This document shows, one piece after another, positions 23,287-34,420 of a stretch of DNA of 64,000 nucleotides. The notes beneath the pieces were generated by a model. That model did no database searches. It was given only the letters and a program-made list of their open reading frames with translations, and had not been told where the DNA came from. The position numbers and the translations under genes were made by a program. Every line of letters begins with the position of its first letter. Position 1 is the stretch's first letter. Source of the DNA: Jacaranda mimosifolia (Eukaryota; Streptophyta; Magnoliopsida; Lamiales; Bignoniaceae); assembly GCA_018894105.1 (NCBI GenBank), contig CM032126.1, positions 21,922,391 through 21,986,390 of the forward strand, given 5' to 3'.

Positions 23287-25502
23287 TGTTGGATAGTGCC
23301 TCGTAGCCAACGAGATTAGCGTGTAAACTATTTCAATTGTGATACAGTCTTAATTTAATTATATTCAAATAAAATGGTCATCTTCATTTTATGTTTATTT
23401 TTACTTTACTGGCATTTGGTTGAAGTCCCTAAATCACACAAGACTACGGGACTTGGTCATACACTGGGTGGTGATCATGAAATAAGTCTTACATGGTCAT
23501 CCTTTCAAATAATCCAAGTCATAGAATCTTATAAGATAGGGCATCTAAGATTCGGATAGACTTAAACTAACGATGCATAAATCCAAAGAGTTAGGTATTG
23601 ATCCATTTCATAAGCAATCCATGTTAGACATGGGTGTATGTTAGTGGGTGCTTATTAGAGAATAAGTTCACTGAAGACCTGCCCGGAGAATCCACTAGAT
23701 AGTCGAGTAGCAAGTCGGTAGTTGCAAGTTCTCCAGCTTACACTAGTGCACATAATTAGTCGTTGGACCTGAGGATCCATGGCAACCTTGTGTTTAGGTC
23801 CTCACACCTTGACTCTTCACTGACCATGTAACAGGTCATCTAGATTGAGGTTGGGTATGAGCTACTTAGACGTGGAAGTTTGTGAGATCCAAGATGGGAT
23901 CTGTCTCCTCATTGTTGTGAAGGGCGACTGCATCTCCTATATATTCTACAATGATCAATTTCAATAAATCTTTGCGCAAGGTAGTATGACAATTTGGAAA
24001 ATGAGTTTTTCAAAAGATGATGTCAAAAAGGAGAATCGAACATTGGGATTAGAAACATAGTTATTGAGGCTATTGGAGAGCCGACAAATATCTTGCCCTA
24101 GGCGTCTTTCGAAAGATAGGAGATAGAAGGACCGTATTTGTATGGCAAGCATAGAACTAGAATATTGGTCAACATATTCATTTCATCCAATTCGTTGGGC
24201 AGCATGGGCTTGTTGCTAGACCTCAACTATGGAGATTTGGTACTCTTCGATTAATGGAAATTAATTGAAAGAGTTATTAGTTCAAAGGAGTTTAAACTAA
24301 TGTGAATATTTCAATATTCGAAAATCACAATTAGTTGTGAGCCCATGTCCAATGAATGGATGAACCTAATGGGTCACACACAAAAGGCTAAAGGAAGTTC
24401 TACTTGATGGGAGGAATTTTCTAAGGTGTTAGAAAATTCACCTAGGCGGTTTTGGAAAAGAATTTGGCTGACTAATTTTTGGTCATCTTGGCTTGATTAA
24501 TTTAATAAAATAATTTAAAGAGTTAAATTAGACCAATTAAATTAAGAAGTTAATTTTATTGGTGTCATGTGACAATTAATTAGTCAACTTAAAGAGCTAA
24601 GTTGACACTTTTTAACTTAAAAAGTTAAGTTATTTTGACTTAAGGAGTTAAGTCAAATCAATTAATTAAATTAAAGAGTTAATTTAATTAAAATGTGAAT
24701 TTGATTTTGGAGGAAAATTCAAATGAAGGAGTTCATTTGAGATTAATTTAGAATTAATTTGTACCACATTTCATGAGATGAAATGAAGATGCAAATTAAA
24801 TTCAAATGTATGTGAAATTCACATGCAAGTTGGTTGGCAAGTTGGAAACTAAGGAAGGTGTGATGCCAACTTGCAACACATCATCCTCCATATAAATAAA
24901 GGGATGGCTGGCCATATGGAATAATGCAAGCTAGATTCCCTCTTTCCCTCCAAAAAGTGTGATTTTTCATGAGTCGAAGTTTCACACCCTCCAAACTCTC
25001 TTCTTGTCTTCTCCTGTCATAACTGCCCCCTCCCTTACCTTCATCCTCTCATTTTCTAGCATATTTGAGGTTGATTAGGGCTCTCCTTAGGTGTGTGGAT
25101 TATTACATTAAAGGCTTAACATTTGGGGGGCTTGTGCTCTTGGTGGTCCATTGTTGTCCGGTAACTTTGGAGGCTGATTTGAAAGACTTCCAGTGATCTG
25201 ATTGCCACAAAATTTTTATAGAAACATCCTTGGTATGTTGAGGTTCTCTCTGTAAATTTTGAGTCATTTTGGAGTTGAGGAAGGTGTCCAACTTTTGGTG
25301 AGTTACTGTTGTGCGCAATTGATCCTTTGAAGAGTTTCATTGGAGTCATTTTCATTCTACCTTTGGATTTATCACTCAAGGTAATTTTTCTTCATCTAAA
25401 TTCTAATTAGATGCATAATTAGATCCTTGGGGAGGATTAGACAAGTTATATTTAGCCTTTTGTAGTTTTATATTTTGGATCCTTGGCCTACTCCTACCTT
25501 CA
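23287..25502 (+). repeat. 3' LTR of copia B (2.2 kb)
   Basis: It begins TGTTGGATAGTGCCTCG after the purine tract GGGCAAGTGAGAGA and ends TACCTTCA. It has AT-rich short repeats at about 24480-24690 and a likely TATA box TATAAATA at 24891. The following bases (TTAAG, 25503-25507) would be its target duplication, but the other copy is outside the window. Short open frames near 25103-25379 are LTR sequence. Confidence 0.88.
24891..24898 (+). promoter_or_regulatory. Probable TATA box in the copia B LTR
   Basis: TATAAATA lies at the same place in the LTR as the TATA-like boxes of the sister LTRs, about 610 bp before the end. Inferred from sequence and position. Confidence 0.5.
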
Positions 25503-25779
25503 TTAAGAACACCTCTAATGAAACGCACTAGTAGCTATCTTCCATGTAAGTTAGGTTCTACTCAGCAGATAACTAGCATGGTGTATGAGTAACAGATTCT
25601 TCAATGGAGGAGCTTTATGGTTCAATTACTTCACTAACTTCCAAGTCTTTATCAATATCAAGATCCAAAGTTATACCACTAACATGGTAATATCACCTCT
25701 CTCAGTGTGACCTTAGTTTTGCTAATTCATATCATAATCACAATTTAGAGTCTCAATTTTCGCTGGTACTCCACCTGAG

Positions 25780-25925
25780 TTAAGATTCATAGGAAAAATA
25801 TATTTATTCTTAATGGAATACAACATCTATTGTTACAAACATATGCTAAGATAGATGATGATAACACATGTAACCTTTTTTTATGCATGGCATAACCAAG
25901 GAAAACACATAGTAGAGATCGTGGG
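25780..25925 (-). pseudogene. Copia S integrase C-terminal fragment
   Basis: Reverse reading gives CVFLGYAMHKK and, a little later in another frame, FVTIDVVFH followed by stops. These match the conserved 'FLGY...KGY' and 'V-T-x-D-V-x-F' block just after the catalytic core in copia integrases. The rest of integrase and protease is missing; the gag remains begin within about 60 bases. Confidence 0.7.
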
Positions 25926-25974
25926 GCCAACATATCACGCTAATACTATCAGAAACAAGTCTTCAATTATTTAA

Positions 25975-26920
25975 AGCCTTACCACAAGTATTTGTAGTTG
26001 CCACCGTCACTGATTATTTTTTAGCAACATCATCTTTTGTATTTGCTTCAACAACAACGATAGTTGAAGCCTTCTCGGAATTCTTTTTCCAGGATGCTAG
26101 ACTATGATCCCACCATTCTGGATATCCCACAAATTCAAAGCAACAATCTTTGGTATGTCCAAGCTAGTCACAATGGGTATATTTGCACACATATTTTTCT
26201 GCACCTTTTTTGGGCCTATTTCAAGTCACCATTGTTGTAGCTTTTGAATTTCCAGTATCTCTCTTTAGAGTTGCATGCTATACTACTTCTCGTCGAATTA
26301 ATGCATAACATTTTTCCAAACCAGGGATTGGTTCTTTGCACAGAATTTCACCATCAGCCTATTCAAAATAGCATCTAATCCCGCTAGAAATATATGTACC
26401 CTTAATCATTCAATGGATTTTTGGTATGTTTTACATCATCAGGATCTTTCATGACCACCTTATTGTGGTGATCCAATTCTCTAAAAATCTCAACTAACTC
26501 ACTATAGTATTCAGAGAGAGATTTTGTACTTTGTTTGACAGTGAATGTCTTTTAATTTAAAGCAAAAACTTGCAATTCATCACTTCCATCGTAGAAGGCT
26601 TTTGACAAAGTACTCCATATTTCATGGGCAGTAGATAGACATAAATATTGCTTCATAATTTTTTGTGTCATAGACATCAATAGCCACCTCTTCACTTTTT
26701 GATTTTTAGCTTACCATTTTTCATATCCCTCTTCTGATTTTGCAAGTTGCTTCACCTTGCTATGAATATAAAAGAGTTTATCTCTTTCGGCAATATGCAT
26801 CTCCATCAGTTGTGATCAAAATGATTCATTGAGAATGATTATTGCATTGAAAACACCATCAGTTTGAACAACTACATGAACCAATTTCTCTCCTAATGAT
26901 TATATCCCTCCTTTACCCAT
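25975..26920 (-). pseudogene. Copia S gag (UBN2-type)
   Basis: The probable start is the ATG at 26920 (MGKGGI, then a stop). Recognisable pieces in order are STAHEIWSTLSKAFYDGS, SEYYSELVEIFRELDHHNKV and, after a stop, YIFLAGLDAILNRL, then an S-L-V-W-K-N-V stretch. This is the usual order of Retrotran_gag_2 proteins. A cysteine-containing segment follows near 26130-26190, perhaps a zinc knuckle remnant. Several stops show that it is dead. Confidence 0.75.
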
Positions 26921-26952
26921 TTAGACAAAGATTTCAAGATTCGGAGGAGCAG

Positions 26953-26964
26953 GCTCTAATACCA
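26953..26964 (-). other. Primer-binding site of copia S
   Basis: On the - strand it reads TGGTATTAGAGC, one base from the tRNA-iMet complement TGGTATCAGAGC, and lies between the short LTR and gag. Confidence 0.8.
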
Positions 26965-27106
26965 AGTCAAGATTAAGAAGAAATACTTTACTGATATTCT
27001 CATATATAAATAGTTGTACAACTACAGATTTACAATACAAATTGAATAGACAGATTAGGAGAGCTGTAACTTAGGAGACTAATTAGCTAATAATTACAAA
27101 TGTACA
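26965..27106 (-). repeat. Short 5' LTR of copia S (about 140 bp)
   Basis: Next to the primer site. On the - strand it starts TGTACATTTGTAATTATTAG and contains TATTTATATATGAG, a likely TATA region. The outer limit (27106) is a guess from the TG start; no second LTR copy is available to prove it. Confidence 0.55.
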
Positions 27107-30100
27107 ATCCCTAAGATTAAGTAGGCAAATGAGAGATTTATGGAGAGAAAATCAACATTTAGCTCCAATTTTTTTAGTTGCGCTTTTATCAAAAAGTACA
27201 TAAGTTTTATTAAGTTGATGATGTCGATATTAAACGTATAAACCTACAGAATAAACATCCCTATAGCTTATCTTTCCATTTCAAGTGTTTTTATAAATTC
27301 CATGCAAACAATCTAGAAAAATATTTGACATATATATTAGCAAGATTTGGTCTCATTAATTAGTTTGTAGCTAGACCCACGTTTGCATTATAACTAATTA
27401 ATCATGTCCAAAATGTCCAAAATATTTTTGGCTTGGTCTTTAACAATTTTCTTTAGTAATATTTTTTATTCAAAGTTTTACTTGTATATAGAAAAATTTT
27501 CTATTGAAACACATTCTAATAGTAGCAAATAAACAGAGGGGCAATTTAAGCATATATCATGCATAAAATTCATTAGAATCAATCAAGACAATAAACTACC
27601 TAGAACCTACAATTAAGTCAAATGATATATTGCCATTCAAAATAAATATGATCCAACATAGAGATAACCGAACATACTTCTTGAAAATATGGGCGGCCTC
27701 ATATCCTTCCCTCCTTAAAAGGATTCATCTTGAATTCTCATAATTACTACCTTTATAGATTTTATAAATAAAGAAGTTATTGTTGATAATCATATGATTT
27801 GTCAAGTACAAAAATAGCTAGAATAAATATGATTTTATTATCACTATAAAGATAAAACTATAACATTATAACACATGAATAATAAACCAAACCACATAAA
27901 ATATTGAGCAAATTGAAGCTAGATTAGTGGAGATTTACGGTACATGCCGCTATCTTAAAGCTATGATTGCCACCCTATGTGCACTTATTAATGGCTTATC
28001 ATGAATTCAATATAAAACCCCATTCGCTCACAGCAGTGTCTCATCCCATGTGCATGACCATGAGGAGATTATGAACCAATCTATAGTTACATTGCCAAAA
28101 ACACAAAGTCTTGTGGGGATAATGTATAAAACTCACAAAATTATTGTTGTGGATATTGTGCGATTTGTGCTAAATTCATAAAAATATAATTCTGTTATCA
28201 ACATAAACATAATCGTGTAAAATTATAACATATAGAAAATAAAAAACCAAACTACTTAAAATTTTGAAGATGTAATCAATGAAGAGTCCTGATATTTACC
28301 GTTGTCTTAAAGCCATAATTGCCTCTTTATGCATAGGTTCTTAAAGCTGATCATAACTTCAGGATATAAAAACAGCATTAGCTTACAATTGGTGTCTCAT
28401 CCCATATGCATGACCATGAGGAGACTAGGAACTAGTCTATAGCTATGTTGCTAAAACACAAAAAAATTTGTGGGAGAATAAATGAGAATCCTTGGAATCA
28501 CCAACTCAATGTGCTAAATGAAAAGATATTGGCTCTTTAAATAGGTGAAAAAGATTTCATCATTATGAATAATTTAGTGGCCTAATAAAAACTAAAAAAA
28601 TCATAATAAATACAATAATAAATAAGCCGCATGAATATATATAATAAAATGGTGAAATATTATAAAGCCATAATAAAATTGATATTATCAATGGGCTTTA
28701 TATCTTAAACAAATAGAAAACTAAGTAGGCACATAAAATAATGAAACATTAAGATAAATGAATGATTGATGAAATTTTAAAGCTTATTTCTATCAATCTC
28801 TCACATGGTTTAAAGTTCTGAAATGAATATATTGAAGAAAAATATAGTAGCAAATTATAACGTGCAATCATTGTATTTGCCTTCTAGGCTTAATCATTAG
28901 AGTTGGTAATATCCGTTTGAGAGAGCCGTAATAGACTTAGCCTTGAATTAAGTCCCTTAAGTCAAACTTCAATTACTAGACACATAGTATTGACTTTAGG
29001 AGATGGTTATAATGGGTTAGCACATTAATGGCCTTATGCTCGATTCTAATTCTCGTGAGGTCTCTAAAGTTAGCTGAAACCCATACCATCAGCCCATGGG
29101 TATGTGTGATCCATACCTCGTGGAAATCTCGCTTCGATCTCATTAAGGCTCAAAGCCCAACCTAATATCACATTGTGATAGCACTTAACCTTAGCGATGT
29201 GATAAGTATCTCAAGTACACTCTCTTTGAAATAATGTGCTATATATAAGTCATGCAATACGGGTTGTTCTTACCTATTGAATCTTTTTTCATGAGATCTT
29301 CAATCACAAAGGTTAGGTTACCCTCTGAGGTTACTCCCTCATGGGCTTAGCCCAACCCCCTAGATGATTAAGGATCTAAACTCTATGCTAGTCCCCCGAG
29401 GCAGTTTTCTATCTCATGAAATATAATGTCACATGCCTCTTATTTTATTTTATTTTCTCTTCCTCGTGCTTTCTCATTTCATGTATATGCACATTTCTTA
29501 TAAGAAAATTCTCCACAAATAATATATCAGCAAAAGTAAATGAAAATATCACCTCAAATTCTTTAAATCTTCTGCAATTTGGATTTTCTTATAGGACCAT
29601 TAGTGTTTTAGTCATTTCCCATCTATCTGAAACATATTTCCAACACACTTAAAAATTTAATAAAACTATTATTTTTCATTTAACTTTGGAATCCACTTCA
29701 ACCCCCTAAATCTTTTTATAATTTGAAGGGAGTAAAGTAGAATAAATAATGGCAACACCACTATTACACAATAATGACCACATCAAAATTCTTCCATAGA
29801 ATAAACCCCCACATTAACCTTAAATTTGGAGGAAAATTATTTTTCCCTTTCCCCTCACATATCTGGCCCTTTGAAAATCAATAAGTAATTAAATGCCACA
29901 TATGTTACAGTAATATAAAATTACTTTGAATCCTTACATACATATCTAGCATTTCACAAAATGAAACTCATAATCATAAATTTCACATATGAGCATAATT
30001 TAATCAATCCTAGCCACACAATGGGCACATCTTATGTATTGTCATCATTCTCATTATTCATCATAAGAAATACCTTCTCTATCAATTATGATCTCATGCC

Positions 30101-30212
30101 ATGTTTTACGTGCCATTTATCTACAAGAAATATGACTCATTTCTTTTATTCATTTAGTGCTATTGAAATCCATAAGGATCTATTATAAAAATTATGAAAT
30201 AATAGTAAAGGA
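27107..30212. other. AT-rich stretch without recognised gene
   Basis: No transposon domain, RNA gene or convincing long open frame is visible on either strand. The open frames at 29416-29652 and 29961-30188 have no recognisable motif. The only structure I see is the tandem duplication at 27796-28480. Confidence 0.6.
27796..28480. repeat. Tandem duplication, two units of about 340 bp
   Basis: Unit 1 (about 27796-28137) and unit 2 (about 28162-28480) share GATTTGT at the start, TAACATATAGAA-like runs, a 'TCTTAAAG' block, and TCATCCCATGTGCATGACCA followed by TGAGGAGA. The last block recurs at a spacing of about 356 bp. The units have clearly diverged, so the duplication is old. Confidence 0.8.
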
Positions 30213-30697
30213 ATTCAATGAAATTTGACAACAAGATTTAACGTGGTTCGGCAATGTGTCTAATGCACCTGACAAAGGAAAGAATTTATTGATTTCAATC
30301 AAGGTAGTAAGTACAAACTTTTATCCCACAAATCTCATGCGAACACCTAACACCCTCATTCTAAAGCTCATCTCGAGAAACTATTTCAAAAGTAGTCTAG
30401 AAACCCTTGTTTTATCTCTATTCTCAATGGATTAATTGCTTGTCCCAAACGAAAATTGAATTTATAGCCTAAAAATCGAGTCCATGTTGCATGGGCTTGC
30501 ATTGTGCGTCGAGGCGTGCATGACTTGCACCCACCCTGGCACTCAAACTCTTACTTGGCTGAGAAAAGTTACGCATTGTGTGCCCTAGTGCAGAAACCTT
30601 ACACGAGGGAGCAGCATTGTAATACACTACGCGCCTCGGTGCGCATAGCCTGTGCCCAGGCACACAGTTCCAGTGCATGCTTTTTTTGTTCACATGC
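30213..30697. other. Unassigned repeat-like stretch with a GC-rich block
   Basis: It contains GATTTAACGTGGTTCGGC, a phrase often seen in plant LTR-type repeats, and a GC-rich block (about 30475-30670) with short words such as GTGCG, GCGCC and GTGC. I see no gene; the opposite-strand open frames over the GC-rich block have no known domain. It may be part of another LTR element. Confidence 0.4.
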
Positions 30698-32013
30698 ATT
30701 TGGTTGAAGCCCATAAATCATACTATACTGCAGGACTGGTCACGCATATGATGGTGATCATAAAACAAGTCTCTATGGTCATAATTTTAATTATTCTAAG
30801 TCATAGAATCTTATGAATAGGGCATTTAGAGATTCAGGTAGAATTACACTAACGATGCATATTCCAAGGAGTTGGATATTGCCCTATTTCATGGGCAATC
30901 TATGTTAGACATGGATGCATGTTAGTGGGTGTTTTTTATAGAACAAGTTAACTAAAAACTCGCTTAGAGAATCCACGAGATATTAGTGGCACATCAATAG
31001 AGGTAATCTCTAGCTTACGATAGTGCATATAATTAGTCTTTTGACTTGAGGTTTGGTAGTAACCTTGTATTTAGGTCCTTGTGCTTCAATTTCGCTTTAA
31101 CCACATAACAAGTTTCCCAGGGCTTAGTTTAGGCACAAGCTACCTAGGTGAGTTTTAAGATGGGATCTGTTACACCCGTTTGTGAAGAATTGATTGATCT
31201 CCTATGTATTCTAAAATGATCGATTCCAAGAAATCCTTATGCAAGGTGATGTGATAATTTGAAAAAAGAGTTTTCCCAAGTTGTGGTCATAATGAGGAAT
31301 GGAACATCAAGAATAGATACATAGTTATCAAGTCTATTAGGGAGCTGGCAAATATCTTGTCCTAGGCCTTTTTGGGAGATAGGAAACGGAATGACTATAT
31401 TTGCATGGTAATTGTAAGCGTTAATGGCTTGCCCTCGATTAATTCATCCAATTGGTTAGGCTCCATACACTTGTGCTAGACATCAACAATAGAGTGTGGG
31501 TACTCTTCAATTAATGGAGATTAATTGATAGAGTGATTAGTTGAAAAGAGTTTAAACTAATCTGGATATTCGATATTCAATAAATTACAAAGAGTTCTGA
31601 GTCATGTCTAATTAATTGGTAAACCTGAAGGATCACATATATAAACTTAGCACACTCTCATTTGACTAAAGAAATTATCTAAGGAGTAAGATAATTAAAG
31701 TTTATTGGGGGAGAGGGAGGGAGTTGGCTAATTATTAATTGGTTGCTTTGGCTTGATTAATTTAAATAATTTACTTAAATTAATCAAAATAATTTAAAGA
31801 GTTAAATTAGACTAATTAAATTAAGTTAATTTAATTGGTGCCATGTGGCAATTTAATTTGTCAAATTCAACTTAAAGGATTAAGTTGATTTAATTAACTT
31901 AAAGAGTTAAGTTAATCTAATTAAATTAAAGAGTTAATTTAATTAGAAGGGGAATCTAATTTTGGAGGAAAAATTAAATGGAAGAGTCCATTTAAAATTA
32001 TTGAGTCGACATT
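30698..32013 (+). repeat. LTR fragment of the A-F family, + orientation
   Basis: It enters at CATTTGGTTGAAGCCC, about 120 bases into the LTR, and runs to the AT-rich repeat zone and on to GAGTCCATTTAAAATTATT. Both LTR ends are missing. At 32014 a new LTR start is joined to it. Confidence 0.8.
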
Positions 32014-32185
32014 GTTGGAATAGTACCCCGCAGCCAATTAGGATTGGCGTGCAATAATTACTCCAATTGTGAGACAATCTTGATTAGATGATATTTTACA
32101 AAATGGCCATCCTCATCTTATACATTTTATACTTCACTTGCATATGGATGAAGCCTTTAAATCGTAGAAGACTACGGGACTTGGT
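32014..32185 (+). repeat. First ~170 bp of an LTR, + orientation
   Basis: It starts TGTTGGAATAGTACCCC and stops at GGGACTTGGT, where a - strand LTR begins at once. Confidence 0.8.
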
Positions 32186-34414
32186 TGAAGTCACATGTTG
32201 CACTAAGATCCAATTATCAAAGCTAAAAAAAGGCTAAAATAAATAGGCTACATACGAAGCTAAGGATCTAAACATGCCACAGATTCAAATTTGGAAGGAG
32301 AATTACCTTATTTTCAGAAAATCAAAGGGAGGTGGAAGAAGATCTCAACTCCTTGAAAACTGTCTTCCAGCAAAACAGAAGAATCAAAGCTACTTTTGCC
32401 CAGCCAAATGAACTCCAATTTGAGTGAAATTTGAAACAAAAGAACAAAAACTCCTTGATGTATATTCAATAAAAAAAATAGCTTAAAATGGATACGACAA
32501 GACTGCCAAAGGTCGCTCCAAAGTCACTACCCAAAACAAAGGATCTCCAAAGGCTAGCAATCCAATTATCTTACCTCTAATGTAAAGATCCATACCAATG
32601 CACAATCCTTTTCGTCTCAATGTTAGCTGAAGAACAAAGAGAAGAAAAGCTTGGATGAAGGCTTGATTTGGAGGTTGGAGAAAAAGAGAAGTGAAGCTTC
32701 AACACATGAGGCAACACTTGAGAATTTGGAGAGAAATTGAGAGAATCTAATTCAAGCTTTCAAATCACACATTCAGTGAACATGGTTGTCCCCTCACGCT
32801 ATATCTATATATAGAGGGAGGATGGTGTGATGCTACCTTGGCATCACACCTTCCTCAAGGTGGCCACCCACTTCTCCTTTCAAGTTGGCATGTGAATTTG
32901 AATTCTTCATTTTATCTCATGAAATGTCATCCAAATAAATTTTAATTCACACCAAATGAACATTCCTTTGAATTTTTCCTCCAAAATTAATTCTCTATTT
33001 TAATTAAATTAAACTCTTTAATTTAATTAATTAACTTTGACTTAACTCTTAAAGTCAATTTGCTTAACTCTTTAAGCAAGATATTGTTAACTTAACTCTT
33101 TAAGTTAACTTGACCAATTGATAGTCATGTGGCACAAATAATTAACTCCTTAATTAATTGGTCTTAATTTAACTCCCTAAATTAATTGGATCAATTTAAC
33201 AATTAAATTGACTAGGCCAAAATGACATCAAACATCTACTTCCAAAATCTGTCATTAAGGAACTTTTCTAACTCTTTGAAAATTCCCCTTCATCAAGTAG
33301 GATTCGCAATTAGCTTTTGTGTATGACCCATTAGGTTCTACCATTCATTGGACATGGTCTCACAATTCTTTGTGACTTATAGAATATCGAATATTCACAT
33401 TAGTTTAAACACCTTTAAACTAATTGACTCAATTTAATTAATCTTTATTAATTAAAGAGTACCCAATCTCCATTATCGATGTCCAACCTCAAGCCCATGG
33501 AACCTAACTAATTGGCCGAAATGAATGCTTTTGGAGAACTATTCTAGCTCTATGCATACTATGCAAATACGATCCTTCCATCTCCTATCTCCCGAAAGAG
33601 GCCTAGGGCAAGATATTTGTCGACTCCCTGATAGCCTTTATACTATGTTTCTATTCGCAATGTTCGATTCCCCTTTATGACATCATCTTTGGAAAACTTC
33701 TTTTCCAAATTGCATACTATCTTGCGCAAAGATTTCTTGGAATCGATCATTATAGAATACATAGGAGATGTGCTCGCCCTTCACAATGACGAAGAGTTGG
33801 ATCCTATCTTGGATCTCACAATCTTCTATGTCTAAGTAGTTCATGCCCAATCACCACTCGAATGACCCGCTACGTGTCCAAAGAGGAGTCAAAGCATGAG
33901 AACCTAAACATAAGGTTACCATGGATCCTCAGGTCAGAAGACTAATTATATGCACTATCGTAAGTTGGAGAACTTTTCACTACCGAATTGCCTCTTCGGC
34001 TATCTAGTGGATTCTTTGGGTGGGCCTTCAGTACATTGTTCTCTAACAAGTACCCTCTAACATACACCCATATCTCATATGGAATTGCTCATGAAATGGA
34101 GCAACATCCAACCCTTGGATTTATGCATCGTTAATGAAAGTTTATCAGGATCTTAGATGCCCTGTCTCATAAGATCCTATGACTCGGAAGATTTAAGATC
34201 ACGACTGTATAAGACTTATTTCATAATCACTAACTAGTACATGACCAAGTCCCGTAGTCTTGTGTAATCCAAGGGCTTCAACCAAATACTAGTGAAGTAA
34301 ATATAAGCATAAGATGAAGATGGCCATTTAAAGAGTATAATTCAATCAAGATTGTATCACAAGTGAAATAGTTTACATGCCAATCTAATTGGATTGCGGA
34401 GCACTATTCCAAAA
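32186..34414 (-). repeat. Complete - strand LTR (2.2 kb), apparently solo
   Basis: On the + strand it starts TGAAGTCACATGTTGC (the reversed LTR 3' end) and ends GAGCACTATTCCAAAA (the reversed 5' end, with CA changed to AA). No internal region is attached on either side. Its flanks (TTGGT and ATTGC) do not match as a target duplication, so its origin as a simple solo LTR is unproven. AT-rich short repeats lie at about 32990-33220. Confidence 0.8.
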
Positions 34415-34420
34415 ATTGCT

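Larger units (their letters stand above)
22080..25502 (+). mobile_element. Copia B, 3' part (RT to 3' LTR)
   Basis: Same family as copia A. It starts abruptly inside the reverse transcriptase at CTTAATGGAAACATT, next to the outer end of A, so A was inserted into B; the missing 5' part should lie left of the window. It runs through RT and RNase H remains, a purine tract and a 2.2 kb LTR. Its LTR belongs to a subtype ending CTACTCCTACCTTCA, distinct from the ACACCATCTTTCA type of A. Confidence 0.85.
25503..27106 (-). mobile_element. Copia S: - strand fragment of a different, short-LTR copia element
   Basis: Read right to left: a short LTR (26965-27106), a primer site (26953-26964), gag from 26920, then after a large deletion the end of integrase (25780-25925) and the integrase-RT linker up to copia B. 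Its proteins differ from those of A to F, so it is another copia lineage. The reading continues up to the edge of B, which suggests B was inserted here and that the rest of S lies left of the window. Confidence 0.75.

Noticed and set aside
25103..25379. Two overlapping - strand open frames (71 and 87 codons)
   Set aside because: They lie within the 3' LTR of copia B on the strand opposite to its transcript, and they are not kept in sister LTRs.
30469..30714. Opposite open frames over a GC-rich block
   Set aside because: No recognisable domain; the frames are explained by few AT-rich stop codons in the GC-rich stretch.
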